A DNA stretch of 64,000 nucleotides from Eleusine coracana subsp. coracana (taxonomy: Eukaryota; Streptophyta; Magnoliopsida; Poales; Poaceae). The notes below the pieces were generated by a model. It saw only the letters and a list, made by a program, of their open reading frames with translations. It was not told where the DNA came from and did no database searches. Below are positions 45,489-55,620 of the stretch, one piece after another. The translations under genes and the position numbers were made by a program. Where the stretch lies: positions 3,782,001-3,846,000 of the forward strand of contig CM064422.1 in the NCBI GenBank assembly GCA_032690845.1, in the 5' to 3' direction. Every line of letters begins with the position of its first letter. Position 1 is the first letter of the stretch.

Positions 45489-46500
45489 CTAGTAAGATTG
45501 GCGCGCTTTGCCGCGCCCGCTTGATCACGTGTTCAACAATTTTTCAGTTCTCAACACAGCGTTATTTGTTACAGTATTGTTTTGTAACAGCCATTTGCTT
45601 TTTTGCTAAAGGCATTTTCATGCAATATGTTGGTCTAACGAAGTCGGACCATTGAAGTTAGGTTTGTTTGCTGGATTCAATTTGTTTTTTGTTGAATTAA
45701 TTTTCTAATTCATGTTCATTCTTTCATGTGTTGGTCCATTTACGTTTTTCTTTTCCTCCCTGCTTTGTTGTATGTGCCATGTTTATCGGTAAACATCTGT
45801 AGTCGGAAGCTAGGCCCAGCGTCGAGCCATTTTCAGGTGACAGGCAAAGAGTCGGAGACTCCTTGGGCTTCAGCTGCAGGTCCAACACGGGGACCATCAA
45901 GATGGCCTACAGTCCAGCAGTAAAACCCGGCGTTGGCACAACCTGAGCAATGCGTCGTGGGTTCAAAATGACCACACACAAGATAAAGGTGGCGTGTGCC
46001 ATGGCCGCTAGAATATGGCTAGGAGGGTCATCGCCCTTACAAGACCTTCTCAGATCAAAAGCATTCTTAGCTAAGGCGTGAGCTACCTGGTTAGCTTCTC
46101 TAAAACAATGTTCCATACTTATTTTATGAAAATCTAACCATAGTGAGGTGAACTCATCATATACTGTTGCTGCCGTCGTAGCCGAGAAGCCATCATTCCT
46201 CATTATGTTAACCACTTGCAGACAGTCTGAGTGGACTATAAGCCGATTGATGCCGTATAGCATTCCCTCAAAAAAAAAAAACAGACTGTATGGCATTCCG
46301 TAAAAAAAAGCAAGTCATATGGCATTCTCTCTCAATAAAATAAAATAAAATAAAGATGATGTGTTAGTTCAGCTGAAGGCCACGTCGCCCAAAATAACGA
46401 GAGAGCTGCTAGGCTAGGACGCCTATACCTTACACTATTCAATGAGACAGCTAAAACTCCAATGATATCAAGTGTGTCGTCCCACTACAACAATAACGGT
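45489..46500 (-). mobile_element. Possible Helitron (3' end seen) carrying an RNase H fragment
   Basis: On the minus strand, GGCGCGGCAAAGCGCGCC forms a hairpin, followed by seven bases and CTAG at 45492-45489. The next host base is T, so the insertion is between A and T, the Helitron 3' rule. The 5' TC end was not located, so the upper limit is a guess. The element interrupts a peptide-gene relic at this exact point. The possible cargo is the RNase H fragment at 45906-46296. Confidence 0.5.
45906..46296 (-). pseudogene. RNase H (RVT_3-type) fragment of a LINE-like protein
   Basis: The minus-strand frame reads RLIVHSDCLQVVNIMRND, then a spacer, then VYDEF..LWLDF.KISMEHCFREANQVAHALAK. The VHSDC and REANQVAHALAK segments are hallmarks of the RNase H-like domain found in plant LINE-related and 'reverse transcriptase-like' proteins. 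The N-terminal part of the domain with its first Asp is missing, and an A-run replaces it. About 100 residues remain. Confidence 0.85.
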
Positions 46501-46514
46501 TCTATATATTTGGG

Positions 46515-47032
46515 AGGAGAAGCAATTGATTGATCATGAGTTGATAAAAGCCTTGAGGAGTCTCAAGCATGATGTGGTGGCTTCTTTGTCTCCCTCCATT
46601 CGACAAAACACATCATCCAAAAAGGATTCAAGAGTGTTGCATCATTAGGAGGGCAATATGCCTTGTAGTCAACATCGAAAGCTCAAATTCAAAACTTTAA
46701 AATTGGGTCTGAAATTGATTTGCAATTTGTTGACAAAGAAATAGATCGTTGTTAAAAAGGACACACAGTTGCTAGCCTTGGTTAGGTTCTTGGAGGCATT
46801 GAGATCGCCTCCTTAGTTGTGGTCAACTTCCTGCAAGTTTGATGTTTCTCGACGCTTCATGCATTTGGTTGCTAATGTTGCTTTGTTTTTTGTTCTGTTT
46901 TTTCTCGAGCATGATGATGTCTATTGCTCGGGTCTGACATTTATGTTGGGTTAGACTATGTAATTTTAGGATGTATCAATTTTTCTTTCTATCTTAATGA
47001 ATGGCAATGCTCCTACTTTATTTCAAAAAATA
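46515..47032 (+). mobile_element. Short 3' LINE-type retroposon with 12-bp duplication
   Basis: TATATATTTGGG lies at 46503-46514 and 47033-47044. The insert ends in ATCTTAATGAATGGCAATGC, a pyrimidine-rich stretch and an A-run, the form of a LINE 3' end. A degenerate frame (ELIKALRSLKHDV..) is present at its start. It is 5'-truncated. Confidence 0.75.
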
Positions 47033-47134
47033 TATATATTTGGGTGTCAAGAAATTGACTACAACAATAAAGGGTCTGTGGTTGAACCATTAGAAGACGT
47101 GTGGCCAATGCCAACGCATTCTCTAAGACTCTAA

Positions 47135-47394
47135 GGCCCTGATTGGATTGGATCCACCATAGTTTGTTAAAAAATAGTTTTTACTTTCAGTTTCTAGAAA
47201 CTGTGTTTTCAATAAAAACTAGATGGAGATGTATGTATTCTACTTTTTATAATCTATAAACTAGCTTTTTAATAGTTAATTATATTGGAATGAGACAAAA
47301 ACTCATAATCTAGTTTATAAAGATTGGTCTGTTTGGAGACCCTTTAATTTCTAAAAACCAGTTTGTTAAAAACTGGAGGGATCCATACAACACC
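47135..47394. mobile_element. Tourist-like MITE
   Basis: 260 bp flanked by TAA (47132-47134 and 47395-47397). Left terminus GGCCCTGATTGGATTGGATC; right terminus inverted GGTGTTGTATGGATCC. Inner arms share AGTTTGTTAAAAA. It has no coding capacity. Confidence 0.82.
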
Positions 47395-47951
47395 TAAGTG
47401 TCATGTGTATTTTATTTGTTTCTACAAAATGTTGTCACCAAATGAATGGGCCTTGAAATAGTAATGTTTGTGCACGTGACGCGGCATAATGAAAGAGAAA
47501 GATGCTATATCTCCATATACACATCATGTTCAAGCTAATCCATTTAGGTTAATCATTAATTATTTTTGCAATAAAAAAGTCAGTTCTTAATTTTTGAAAA
47601 TTGCATTTGATTGAAAAAAGGAAGGCAGCTTAATAAAACTAGACACTGTAATGAGTATATAACTCCTATTTCACAAGAACTAATATTCTTCAAATAAAAT
47701 CATAAAACATAATTAATTATACAATAAATAGAAGTAACTACTAAAACATACATATATGTTAATTTTCCGTTAGCATTAATTTAATTTTACAGTCGCTCCT
47801 TAATTAAAAGGGTTACTTATGTGGAGTTATCTATACCTCCATCTATAAACATCATAAGAACGCTACACTTTCAACAACACCCTACTCCAAACCTTCGTAC
47901 ATAAAAGAAAACCTGCTTGCAAGAGCACTACCACCCTCAAAATCACAAGAA

Positions 47952-48257
47952 ATGGCCAAATCCGCCGCTCTCACAACTTCCTTGCTCAGTATTTTTGTGG
48001 CCGCACTGATCATCCCATCCGCATATAGCGCCCGCACTTTAAAGAGCATGGAACATGTGAACATCGGCACAACCTTGTTCTCAACGCCCATGGAGCTTCA
48101 AGCTGCCGCACCCGATGCAACCTATATCATGTTCGATGAGGCGGAACAATCTGCCCCTACCATAGCAGCAGATGCGATTGACTACAACAATGAGATGCCC
48201 ATGAACGGGTACCGTGCGACTGACCGTGCCAATAAGGGTTCCTATGTCGGACCATAA
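47952..48257 (+). CDS. Small secreted protein, tandem family member 2
   Basis: 101 residues, uninterrupted and intron-less. Signal peptide MAKSAALTTSLLSIFVAALI (cleavage probably after YSA or near residue 26), ARTLKSMEHVNIGTTL, PMELQAAAPDATYIMFDEAE, then AIDYNNEMPMNGYRATD and the tail RANKGSYVGP. The single Cys of copies 1 and 3 is Arg here, so a disulfide is not essential to the family. The TATA (TATAAAC, 47844) and leader match copies 1 and 3, with a leader of about 75-80 nt. The sharp conservation of signal peptide and C-terminal tail, with a looser middle, is the pattern of a processed secreted peptide. No known family is recognised. Confidence 0.85.
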   Translation: MAKSAALTTSLLSIFVAALIIPSAYSARTLKSMEHVNIGTTLFSTPMELQAAAPDATYIMFDEAEQSAPTIAADAIDYNNEMPMNGYRATDRANKGSYVGP

Positions 48258-48529
48258 ATAATAGCACATATATTGCAAATGAACACTTTATGTGTTCATT
48301 TCTTTTAATTTTGTTGAATGTTCTCAGCAATGTATGGATCCTTGAAAATATGTTGCACGTGATGCCTGAATAAAGAGAGAAATATGATGTATATCCATTA
48401 GTATGAACCATGTACCTTTCAGGCTAACTATATAAGAGGTTTAATTCTCCTTGATACTTGCATAATGCTTGCCATCAATTCACAGTAATTAAAGAGATAA
48501 TGCTTGGTTGGTCGATTGTTCTCACGGAT

Positions 48530-49650
48530 CCTAGATTCGCTAACGCATTTCCATGTATTGATATACTCAGATACAATACAACTGATATATGTGCAGAGCG
48601 CACAATCAAAGAGCAGCCGAGTGATCGATCCAACGGCCTCGCTATTGTTGTCTTGAAAACTTTTCTTGTGATTTTGCGCGTATGTGCTGCCAGAAAATTG
48701 GGGTTCGTCAAGCGTCCGGTGTTCGGTTCGTCGATCGACATGGTACAAGTGGTGAGGGGGGGAGCGCCGGCCTGCGCTGACGCCTGACGCGTCACGACCT
48801 CTCTTGTTCTCGCGCGGAACAGAGAGACAGAGATCTGCCGGATGTCATGTGAGCGCAGGCAGCTGTGGTTGCACCGGAAATGCATTCATCGATCGGGCAG
48901 ATTGGAGTTCGCGTAGCCTGTACCAGAAAGCCATTCATCGGACACGGCGGCACAAGGCTGAATACGGCAGACGGGCCTGGCTTGCGGACAGGCGCGGACG
49001 GAGGCGTGTGCACCGTGCGAGAGGTGCGCGAGGAACCTGTATGTGGACTTCATCATCACGAACCTTGCGGGTTGCGTTCGGGCGACCGTGCTCGCCATGG
49101 TGACTCAGGCCGAAAACGCGTCCACTACTCCACGCACGCTTCATATATAAGTACGCTGGACTCGCCCGCCGGTGCCTGAATGACGATGTGCGATCTCGCC
49201 TCCCTCAATCTCGACGAGTTCCGTTGCTCTGCGCTCTCGCTGCTGCTCGTCGTTAAGCGTCCCGGCCGCCGCCTCCTCGTAAAGTCGGGACGGCGTCGTC
49301 GCGTCGCTGGTGCAGCCCGTACGGGCCCAGCCGTCGCTCCGTTGCGTGCGTGCTGCTGGTAAACCAGCGACTTCCTCAGGGACATGGCAACGGGAATCCT
49401 TCTCGGTATGCACCCCGCCCCCCCCTGGCGGCGAGGTTTGGGGCGCGGCATGAGAAACAGGGGTGGTCGGTATTTCATTTACCGACCGCCCCCGATGGAA
49501 AATTCTCTTTTTAGGTTCTTCCTGTATATGTCCTACCACACTCTGAATTTTCACACGGTGTGCTATTACTCTTCGACACGGTGTGCTATTACTCTTCGCG
49601 CTGAGTTTGTATGATCTTTACAACCGTTGAATTGGTAGCTTTGGGTTTGG
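48530..49650 (+). repeat. Shared modules Q and S downstream of peptide gene 2
   Basis: Q (48590-48910) matches 39.4 and 54.8 kb. S begins with a TATA-like CATATATAAGTACGCTGG at 49142 (also near 55271) and a CTCGCCTCCCTCAATCTCGA block. It ends with a hairpin at 49465-49487. A 60-codon frame starting at 49180 (MTMCDLASLNLDEF) is out of step with the other copy, so it is doubtful as a gene. Confidence 0.65.
49465..49487. repeat. Perfect short hairpin (GGTCGGTA / TACCGACC)
   Basis: An 8-bp stem with loop TTTCATT. The same motif is at 63719-63745 with a 10-bp stem, and imperfect copies are at 55447-55473 and 61657-61683. Confidence 0.85.
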
Positions 49651-49679
49651 GATCAGTCCCTGTCTCTCTGGGAGCGTCT

Positions 49680-50690
49680 ACGCCGCCGTAAGTTTTCTAT
49701 TCATGGACTGATCTGCTCTGCTGTTTCGTTCACCGCACATGTGAGCTGGTGATGAACGAACCCTAGGTTTGCGGGGAGAGCAACGCTGGCTCGCGTGGAC
49801 GCCTGAAGGCGACACTTGACACGATCGCGCGCGGGCCGCCGTAAGCAGAGAGGAGCGTGGTGCTGTGCCCGCACCCGGAGGAAACCTTGAACCGTGCTTC
49901 TTTCAGTTGAACGCGTCCGTCCTTAATTTGGCAGGACATCCGGCGCTTCCGTTGCGATGTGTGTGGTTGTAGACCATCAATTACGTTCACTAGCCTTACA
50001 AGCATGTGTGATAATGACACCAAGCATAACAGCACATATGTTGTTCCCTTGTTCTGGTTTACCATTTCAGAACGCCTTCTACTAGGTCAGTGCGTCTGTC
50101 CTCAGATCACCATTTTGGTTTTCTCGATGTGGTGATCTCGTGTCTTTGGAAGAGACGTATCCCCCAAACCATGTAGTGGACTGCTTTTTTGCATGTCGCC
50201 AGAGATCACTCGTCGCCGCTTGAAGCATTAAGGCGCTGGCTTGGGACATATCCCTGCGCGTAAAGCATCTCAGCCAGGAGCTCATGCATCTGATTATGGT
50301 CACTCTGTTTGTGCTGGTGACTCACACTTGATTGGAGCAATGCGAGAGGACGAGGAGCTCAGGAACCAAGCCGAAAAATGTCTACGCATCTTTTAGGTCG
50401 GACTGCAGATCTTCATTCAGCTACTAAATTGGCTCTTATTGTAAGATCAAGTGTTCCTGATTCCGCTCATTCCGAGGCATAGGCTGTCGGAGACACACAT
50501 TTTTTGTGGAACTAAGAATATGGAACTATGGACAAGGGATTCAACAAGATGGAATGATATATATGAGGTTGATTTAAGAGGGAAGAGTACATCAAGGACG
50601 ACATATGTACCTTTAAGAGGTTGTGTTGAATTTATTGTTCATTTGTTACATAGGACGGGCAAATCTTAAATTAAGATGAAAATATTCATT
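49680..50690 (+). repeat. Shared modules T, U and V (copy 2)
   Basis: T has TCATGGACTGATCTGCTCTG and GAAACCTTGAACCGTGCTTC. U ends GAGCTCAGGAACCAAGCCGA. V (50440-50669) is open for about 72 codons (FLIPLIPRHRL..NMELWTRDST..DIYEVDLRGKS..YVPLRGCVEFIVHL). Relatives occur at 57.5 and 59.7 kb. This may be a former exon of an unrecognised gene duplicated with the peptide gene. Confidence 0.6.
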
Positions 50691-50794
50691 TAACAATAAA
50701 TTAAAGGCCCTCCTCAATTATAATACACAGAACATCAATATGTGTCTTCATGGGCTACCCCGTAATTTAAAAGAATATTTCATTTTTACAACAT

Positions 50795-50900
50795 AAAGGG
50801 CCAAGCTTGCTGCTCTTCTTCTCCCCTTTCATGGTCACGGTGATTGAGGAAAACGGAGGAGCCGAGACGAAGGCTACGGCACACGAAGATAGCATTGGAA
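50795..50900 (+). pseudogene. Small secreted protein relic (start codon lost)
   Basis: AAAGGGCCAAGCTTGCTGCT aligns with the family's start (ATGGCCAAG..) with ATG changed. A signal-peptide-like LLLF.PF.VTV segment follows, then unrelated GGAGCCGAGACGAAGG sequence. The same block recurs at 53097-53205 on the far side of the repeats R/R'. Confidence 0.6.
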
Positions 50901-50902
50901 AG

Positions 50903-51560
50903 CCAATTGTCTCTCCTTCCAAATTATGGTCGGAGACAGACTCTTAAGCTCGATATAGATTATTTAATCTTTATAAAATCTCGTGGTTAATAGTTTATTT
51001 TTTTAAAGCCAATTGGAAAGAGTCAGATCAGGGTGGGTGGGGAAATAAGATTTCTTGTCATTTTTTTATTAATCTAAATTTATATATTTATGAATTTTAT
51101 TTTTTATATTTTAATTAGAGTTGGATATGAATTATTGATTTTATATAGACCAAAAAGATTGAATTGAAACCACTGTAGCTAATAGGAAGGAGCAGGGAGA
51201 GAGATCGGGGTGGGTGGGAAATTGGATTTTTTTCTATTTTTTAATCCAAATTTATGTATTTATTATTTAGGTAGCTAATAGAATGGAGCAGGGAGAGAGA
51301 TCAGGATGGGTGGGAAAATTGGATTTTTTCTCTATTTTTTAATCCAAATTTATGTATTTATTATTTATTTTAAAAAATAAATTAGAGTTGGACATGGAGT
51401 TAATAGGAAGGAGCAGGAGACACATCGGGGTGGGTGAGCAAATCGTATTTTTTCTATTTTTTATTAATTTGAATTTATGTATTTGTTAGCTTTTTTAAAA
51501 AAATAAATGGAGTTGGACATGGACTCTTTAGTTTTATCCAGACCGTTAAATCTTTATAAA
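50903..51560 (+). repeat. Direct repeat R (first copy, about 650 bp)
   Basis: It matches 52337-52985 closely, from TTGTCTCTCC and CAGACTCTTAAGCTCGATAT through to TCCAGACCGTTAAAT.TTTAT. It contains about three internal subrepeats, each with AATAGGAAGGAGCAGG, GGGTGGG and TTAATCCAAATTTATG. There are no TG..CA ends of the usual kind, so it is probably a segmental duplication rather than LTRs. Confidence 0.75.
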
Positions 51561-52336
51561 ATCCAATTTATTGTCTTACTCAATCACCTTTCTATCACCC
51601 ATGAAGAACCACTTTTACCGTGCTTTATCTCTCACATGATCGTGGTGCCAATCGGTTGGTCATCATCCAAACTGAACGATAATCTTCTCATTGTATCCCC
51701 CCTCGAGTCATGTGATCTCTCTCTCTCTCACTCACTCTCTCTCTCTCTCCCTCTCTCTCTCTTGGCCCCAATTAATAGATAACCTCTTGTTACCACCCCC
51801 TTGACCAAGAGTCAATGTCATCGTCCATTGGCTCTCTCGTCGATTGGCCATTGTCTAAATTTGTTGTTATCATCCTCTTGTGTCACCCTCCTTGCCTACT
51901 CGTGGTGCTATTGGGTTGGTTTTTTCCCCCAACTCATTTCTTGCTTGATCACCTTTTTGTTGTCCTTATGGCCCAATGGCCTATGACATCTGGCTAGTCG
52001 TCGATTCAACTCATTGTCTACTCGTCGTCCTCTTGCATGTTGTCTGCTGCACATAAGGGTTGCCCCAGGTCGTTTGTGGGCATGATTGTCGATTGCTCAA
52101 CTGGTCGTGTTATCCAGCTCACATGTTCGTCGCCATGTAAGTTTGTTTTTCCTTTGTTACTATCTGACTAAGGTACTTGCTCTATATATGGTATGATATA
52201 TGAATTAAGCATGGTTACTACTACTATTACAATCCAAGTCATTGAGTTACCGTCTTCATAATCTTCATGGTAAGTTACGTGATTTCACATCTAAGCTATT
52301 AGATTGACTCTAATAATAATAATTTTCTTTTCTCTA
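51561..52336 (+). other. Spacer between R and R', no gene
   Basis: It holds a (CT)n run (51717-51762) and overlapping pyrimidine-rich frames (51801-51997). The stretch has many TTGGCC/CGTCGATTG words and no recognisable domain. Confidence 0.5.
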
Positions 52337-52985
52337 GAATTGTCTCTCCTTTCAAATTATGGTCGGACACAGACTCTTAAGCTCGATATAGATCATTTAA
52401 TCTTTATAAAATCTCGTGGTTAATAGTTTGTTTTTTTAAAGCCAATTGGAAAGAGTCATATCAGGGTGGGTGGGGAAATAAGATTTCTTGTCAATTTTTT
52501 ATTAATTTAAATTTATATATTTATAAATTTTATTTTTTATATTTTAATTGGAGTTGGATATGAATTATTGATTTTATCTAGACAAAAAAGATTGAATTGA
52601 AACCACGGTAGCTAATAGGAAGGAGCAGGGAGAGAGATCGGGGTGGGTGGGAAATTGGATTTTTTTTCTATTTTTTAATCCAAATTTATGTATTTATTAT
52701 TTAGATAGCTAATAGGATGGAGGGATGGGTGGGAAAATTGGATTTTTTTTCTCTATTTTTTAATCTGAATTTATGTATTTATTATTTATTTTAAAAAATG
52801 AATTGGAGTTGGACATGGAGTTAATAGGAAGGAGCAGGAGACACATCGTGGTGGGTGAGAAAATCATTTTTTTTTATTTTTTATTAATTCGAATTTATGT
52901 ATTTGTTAGCTTTTAAAAAAAAATAGAGTTGGACATGGACTCTTTAATTCATCCAGACCGTTAAATGTTTATAAAATCCAATGTT
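52337..52985 (+). repeat. Direct repeat R' (second copy)
   Basis: Same content and subrepeat order as 50903-51560, with small indels. Confidence 0.75.
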
Positions 52986-53096
52986 CCATCTCTTCCTTTT
53001 TTTAAGATAAACGTAGTAATTTTATGGTCTTAAAAGTGAACGTGGTGGCTTTTTCACTTCAAATAAAAAAAATAAAAGATATTTCATTTTTATAAC

Positions 53097-53295
53097 ATAA
53101 AGGGCAAGTTTGCTGCTCTTCTTCTCCCCTTTCATGGTCACGGTGATTGAGGAAAACGGAGGAGCCGAGACGAAGGCTACGGCACACGAAGATAGCATTG
53201 GCTATGTTCTAATCAGCGACACGAACCCTAAAGACGCGATCACAGACCTGAATCGCTTTAAGGCGGTGTGTGGAGGCGCAGTTAGTTTAATTTGA
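53097..53295 (+). pseudogene. Second copy of start-less small secreted protein relic
   Basis: It starts with the same AAAGGGCAAG..TTGCTGCTCTTCTTCTCC block and continues into a 61-codon frame (53110-53295) with VTVIEENGGAETKATAHED then GYVLISDTNPKD. This tail is not like the family C-terminus and may be chance. Confidence 0.5.
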
Positions 53296-53689
53296 AACTG
53301 GCCAAATTAGAGGCAAAATCAGTGTTGTAGCGGGAGGAGCGAGAGGGAGGCGTAAGCCAGATGAACGCAGGCTGGGGGTAGAGATGCGCATGGCACCTGG
53401 AAGAGCTGTGTTGTAGAAATCGTGGAGCAGTTGATCTTGCACAGTGATCCCAGGCTCGACCTCTCGGAGCTGCATTGCATTGGCGGCGCCCAGCCTCAAG
53501 GTGAGGCTCCGAACTCAGTGCTGGTCGATCGCAGGCGGAATTAAGCTAGTGGCGTCGAGGAGTGGGCGGCGACGTGTGGTGGTCGGCTAGCACGTTGGCG
53601 GCGGCAGGCAGGAGGTTGGTGGCGGCTGTGGCGAGAGGATCGCCTGGAGCCGGCTCGCGAGACGTGACCGCGCCCATCCTAGAATCTTT
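53296..53689. other. GC-rich stretch without identified gene
   Basis: GC-rich with GTGGCG words and no recognisable protein. Confidence 0.45.
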
Positions 53690-54200
53690 TTGTTCTTTAT
53701 TTAAAATTGTAATCTCGATTTCATAAATTACACGTGTGCTTCAGTGTTAGTTGTTCTTGAATATGAATCCAACCTATTTGATCCATTTTTTACATTGGCT
53801 TTGGTGTGTTTACTTTCCTTCAGTTTGATATTTTTTTTCTTTTTGCCACTATGTTTTCACAAAACGTCAAATATAATGTTGACAGAATTTACTTAACATC
53901 TCAACAGTAATAGGAAGTAACTTCCTAAGCACTTATGTTTATTTACTAGACATAGATGTCAATCGACTTTATAGACCAAATGTATAACTCCTATTTCACA
54001 AGAACTAGTTTCCTTCAAAGAGAAATCATAAAAACCAGAACCGTTAATTAATTATATAACACATAAAGTAACTATTGAAACATACATTTTTTCCGTTAAC
54101 AGTCTTAACTTTACACTCCTTTAATTAAAAGGATTATTTATTTGGAGTTATCTACATCACCTCCACCTATAAATATCATACACATACACTACACTTGCAA
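53690..54200 (+). promoter_or_regulatory. Duplicated promoter block of small-peptide gene 3
   Basis: Matches 38230-38760. The TATA TATAAATA is at 54168-54175. Confidence 0.75.
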
Positions 54201-54268
54201 GAACAGCCTACACTTGTGTAAAACAAAGCCTGCTTGCAAAAGCACGACACCCTTCAAAATCACGAAAA

Positions 54269-54562
54269 ATGGTCAAATCTGCCGCTCTCACGACTTCCTT
54301 GCTTAGTATTTTTGTAGGTGCACTGATCTTCTCATCCGTACATGGTGCCCGTACTTTAAAGAGCATGGAACGTGTGAACATCGCCACAACCTTGTCCTCA
54401 ACGCCGATGGAGCTCCAAGCGGCCGCACCCGATCCTACCTATATCATGTTTGATGAGGCGGAAAAGGCCCCCACCGCAGCAGTAGATTACAACAAAGAGA
54501 TGCCCATGAACGGGTACCGTACGACTGACTGTGCCAATAAGGGTTCCTATGTTGGACCATAA
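54269..54562 (+). CDS. Small secreted protein, tandem family member 3
   Basis: 97 residues, intact. Signal peptide MVKSAALTTSLLSIFVGALI with likely cleavage after VHG. Then ARTLKSMERVNIATTL, PMELQAAAPDPTYIMFDEAE, a shorter acidic linker, VDYNKEMPMNGYRTTD and CANKGSYVGP. It is closest to member 1 (same MERVNIA and TTDCANKG) while its middle resembles member 2. A TATA lies about 95 bp upstream within a promoter block duplicated from the member 1 locus. No intron. No recognised family. Confidence 0.87.
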   Translation: MVKSAALTTSLLSIFVGALIFSSVHGARTLKSMERVNIATTLSSTPMELQAAAPDPTYIMFDEAEKAPTAAVDYNKEMPMNGYRTTDCANKGSYVGP

Positions 54563-54799
54563 ACAATAGTACATATGTTGCAAATATGCACTTTATGTGT
54601 CACATGCATTTCTTTTATTTCTTTTGAATGTATGAATCCTTGAAAATATGTTGCACGTGATGCCTGAATAAAGAGAGAAATATGCTGCATATCCGTATGC
54701 CTGCACCATCAACCTTTTCGGGTAACTATAAAGTGATTTAATCCTCCGTGATAGAGGCATCGTAGTTAATCCACAGTTAAAGAGATAGTACTTCATTGC

Positions 54800-55620
54800 A
54801 CCTAATCAAATCTGGAGTCAGTTGTTCCTACTGATCCTAGACTTGCTAACTCATTTACATGAATTTGGTATACCGGATACGAGTGCACAGGGCACAATCA
54901 AATAGCAGCCGAATGATCGGTCCAACGCCTCCACAATCCAGCAGCAAACTATATATTGGCGTCTTCAGAACAACTGAACTTAGGGTTTCGCGCATATCTG
55001 CTGCCGGCAAATGCAGGATCGTTATATGCGACCGGTGTTTGGTTCGTGGATTGACAATGGTGCACCGGAAAGGTATATTCATCAAGCAGATTGGACTTCG
55101 CGTAGCCCATAAGCGACGTCCCAAATCCGTGTGCACGGGCGCTGCCGCGCCGGTGGACTCGGCCTTCATCACCTGCCTTCGCCGTGTGCCCACGAGCCTT
55201 GCTGGTTGCGTCGTTGCGTTTGGGCGACCGTGCTCGCCATGGTCACGCCGGGAACGCGTCCACGGCTCCACGCACGCTTCGTATATAAGTACGCTGGACC
55301 CGCGCGGTGGCTGAACTACGTGTCCGCCTATATCTCGCCTCCCTCAATCTCGACAGGTTCCGTTGCTCTGCGCTCCCGCTGCTTCTCGGCGTTAAGCGTC
55401 CCGGCCGCCCTGGCGGCGAGGTTCGGCGCGCGGCATGGGAGACAGGGTGGTCGGTATTTCATTTACTTGCCACCCCCACGGAAAATTCTCTTTGCTATAT
55501 GACTCTTTACGCTGAGTTTGTCTGATTTTGTTTCATGATTTATTTTCATCTTTACAACCGTTGAATTGGTAGCTGTTGGGTCAGTGCCTCTCCTTTTCAA
55601 GTTCTTCGTTTACAGGTGGT
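54800..55620 (+). repeat. Shared modules Q and S downstream of peptide gene 3
   Basis: Q from 54880 and S from 55262 (TATATAAGTACGCTGG), ending in an imperfect hairpin at 55447-55473. Frames here (for example 55307-55525) do not keep the same protein as the copy near 49 kb. Confidence 0.65.

Larger units (their letters stand above)
45309..47092 (+). pseudogene. Small secreted protein relic, interrupted by insertions
   Basis: ATG at 45309 opens MAKLSTLLLCTSTITL and then a stop at about 45363. The downstream AHGARTLKSTE-like segment is still readable in another frame (45378-45410), so there is a frameshift. After 45488 the sequence is broken by a Helitron-like end and resumes at about 47049 with EIDYNNKGSVVEP, the family's C-terminal motif. 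It lacks the MNGYRTTDCA insert, as does copy 4. The order signal peptide, RTL, DYNN, NKGS identifies it as a family member. Confidence 0.75.

Noticed and set aside
46485..46515. A CACTACAACAATAACGG stretch as a further peptide-family C-terminus or CACTA end
   Set aside because: It reads HYNNNGS in one frame but has no family sequence upstream, and no matching inverted end was found.
50903..52985. R/R' as a pair of LTRs
   Set aside because: No TG/CA ends, no primer or purine tract, and the duplication includes flanking relic sequence.
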